Below, piece by piece: positions 33,811 through 34,236 of a DNA stretch of 34,236 bases (positions are counted from its first letter, which is position 1; the number at the start of each line of letters is the position of its first letter). Origin of the DNA: an uncultured Prevotella sp. (GTDB lineage Bacteria; Bacteroidota; Bacteroidia; Bacteroidales; Bacteroidaceae); assembly GCA_905236455.1 (NCBI GenBank), contig CAJOPT010000065.1, positions 1-34,236 on the forward strand, in the 5' to 3' direction. Below the pieces are notes generated by a model that did not search any database, had not been told where the DNA came from, and worked only from the letters and a program-made list of their open reading frames with translations. Both the position numbers and the translations under genes were made by a program.

Positions 33811-34146
33811 TCAGAGCTGGCGGATCTTTTCATCGAACTCACGTGCTCCGCCAGACATACCGAACATACGGGTATGAAGCCGCTTGCGTAGGTTCGACAG
33901 GGTACTGACGAACATACCCATGAGCACGGCACACTCCGTGGGACGGAAGCCGAGGCGTATGAGTATGCACAGGTTCGTCTCCCTCAGGTTCGGTGCATAG
34001 CCGTATGTGCTCAGCCTTTCTATGAACCCAGGCAACAAGATGTTTGCTACCCCACGCAACTCCTGCCACTCCTCATCCGTGGCGGCTTTGCCATGTGCCG
34101 CCAACCAGTGCAGGTGTCCTATGATGTCGTTATTGTATTGTCTCAT
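33811..34146 (-). CDS. Small stand-alone HTH (LuxR-like) protein
   Basis: The 111-residue product has a C-terminal helix-turn-helix (NLRETNLCILIRLGFRPTEC, VSTLSNLRKRLHTRMFG, about residues 53-96). It resembles the DNA-binding end of large Bacteroidetes regulators of the TPR or two-component type. No sensor or membrane part is present, and the upstream 90 bp contain only a hairpin. It could be a genuine small regulator, a truncated remnant or the tail of a longer gene decayed upstream. The DNA looks richer in G+C than its neighbours by eye. Start at the ATG at 34146. Confidence 0.6.
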   Translation of the reverse strand: MRQYNNDIIGHLHWLAAHGKAATDEEWQELRGVANILLPGFIERLSTYGYAPNLRETNLCILIRLGFRPTECAVLMGMFVSTLSNLRKRLHTRMFGMSGGAREFDEKIRQL

Positions 34147-34158
34147 GTTAAATAATTG

Positions 34159-34193
34159 GGAGGGCAGACTATATAGAATCCAGCCTGCCCTCC
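34159..34193. promoter_or_regulatory. Inverted repeat upstream of the HTH gene
   Basis: The arms GGAGGGCAG (34159-34167) and CTGCCCTCC (34185-34193) are fully complementary around a 17-base A/T-rich loop, 13 bp upstream of the HTH gene start on the minus strand. It could be a leader hairpin, an operator or the terminator of something beyond the window. Confidence 0.55.
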
Positions 34194-34236
34194 GCCTTGA
34201 AAAAGTCAGTTGGATTATTTTATCCCACCTTTTTCA

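Overview
The window looks like a chromosomal segment of a Prevotella-type member of the Bacteroidales. The grounds are a complete SusC/D/E/F outer-membrane glycan uptake set, promoters of the TTTG / TAnnTTTG form, an arginine pathway with the Bacteroidetes-type argF' carbamoyltransferase, and lipoproteins whose mature ends begin C-S-D-D. No rRNA, tRNA, CRISPR array or intact transposase was seen.

Layout. 1-190: two 45-bp direct repeats and a leader. 191-2242: membrane HD phosphohydrolase (7TMR-HD/PgpH type). 2403-3962: OmpP1/FadL-type porin. 3992-8704 (minus): lacI-type regulator, SLC45/GPH-like sugar transporter and priA, closely spaced. 8705-9021: divergent control region with a LacI-type operator palindrome. 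9022-16433: susC-susD-susE-susF, closed by a strong terminator; no glycoside hydrolase is in the cluster. 16609-17331: Bax-inhibitor-1 family membrane protein. 17446-28692: one long tightly packed operon for arginine and proline synthesis: argR, GNAT acyltransferase, argG, pspC-like, argC, argD, a secreted PL1 pectate lyase, proC, an XRE-cupin regulator, an acyl-CoA ligase, proB and proA, closed by a terminator. 28725-29690: about 1 kb of non-coding DNA dense in palindromes, with a roughly 57-bp inverted repeat at each end of a 0.77-kb core. 29726-33721: argF', a DUF6057-like membrane protein and a PD40-repeat lipoprotein with a CxxCH haem motif. 33811-34146 (minus): a small stand-alone HTH protein.

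How the genes work together. The GNAT protein, argC, argD, argF' and argG cover much of acylated-ornithine arginine synthesis (argB, the deacylase and argH are not here). proB, proA and proC are the complete glutamate-to-proline route. Both pathways start from glutamate and appear to share a transcript headed by the arginine repressor. The Sus proteins would bind and import a starch-like glucan, the SLC45-like carrier would move the resulting oligosaccharide through the inner membrane, and the LacI-type protein would control both sides.

The most unusual signal is a small palindromic sequence family inserted in frame inside protein-coding genes: near the 3' end of priA, inside the DUF6057-like gene, and across the argF'/DUF6057 junction. 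Each copy has a 17-bp core related to ATAAAACAATGTCTAAT followed by a GC-rich hairpin, and all three are read in the same frame. This resembles the logic of Rickettsia palindromic elements, but I do not recognise the family. A possible fourth, more degenerate relative lies in proB.
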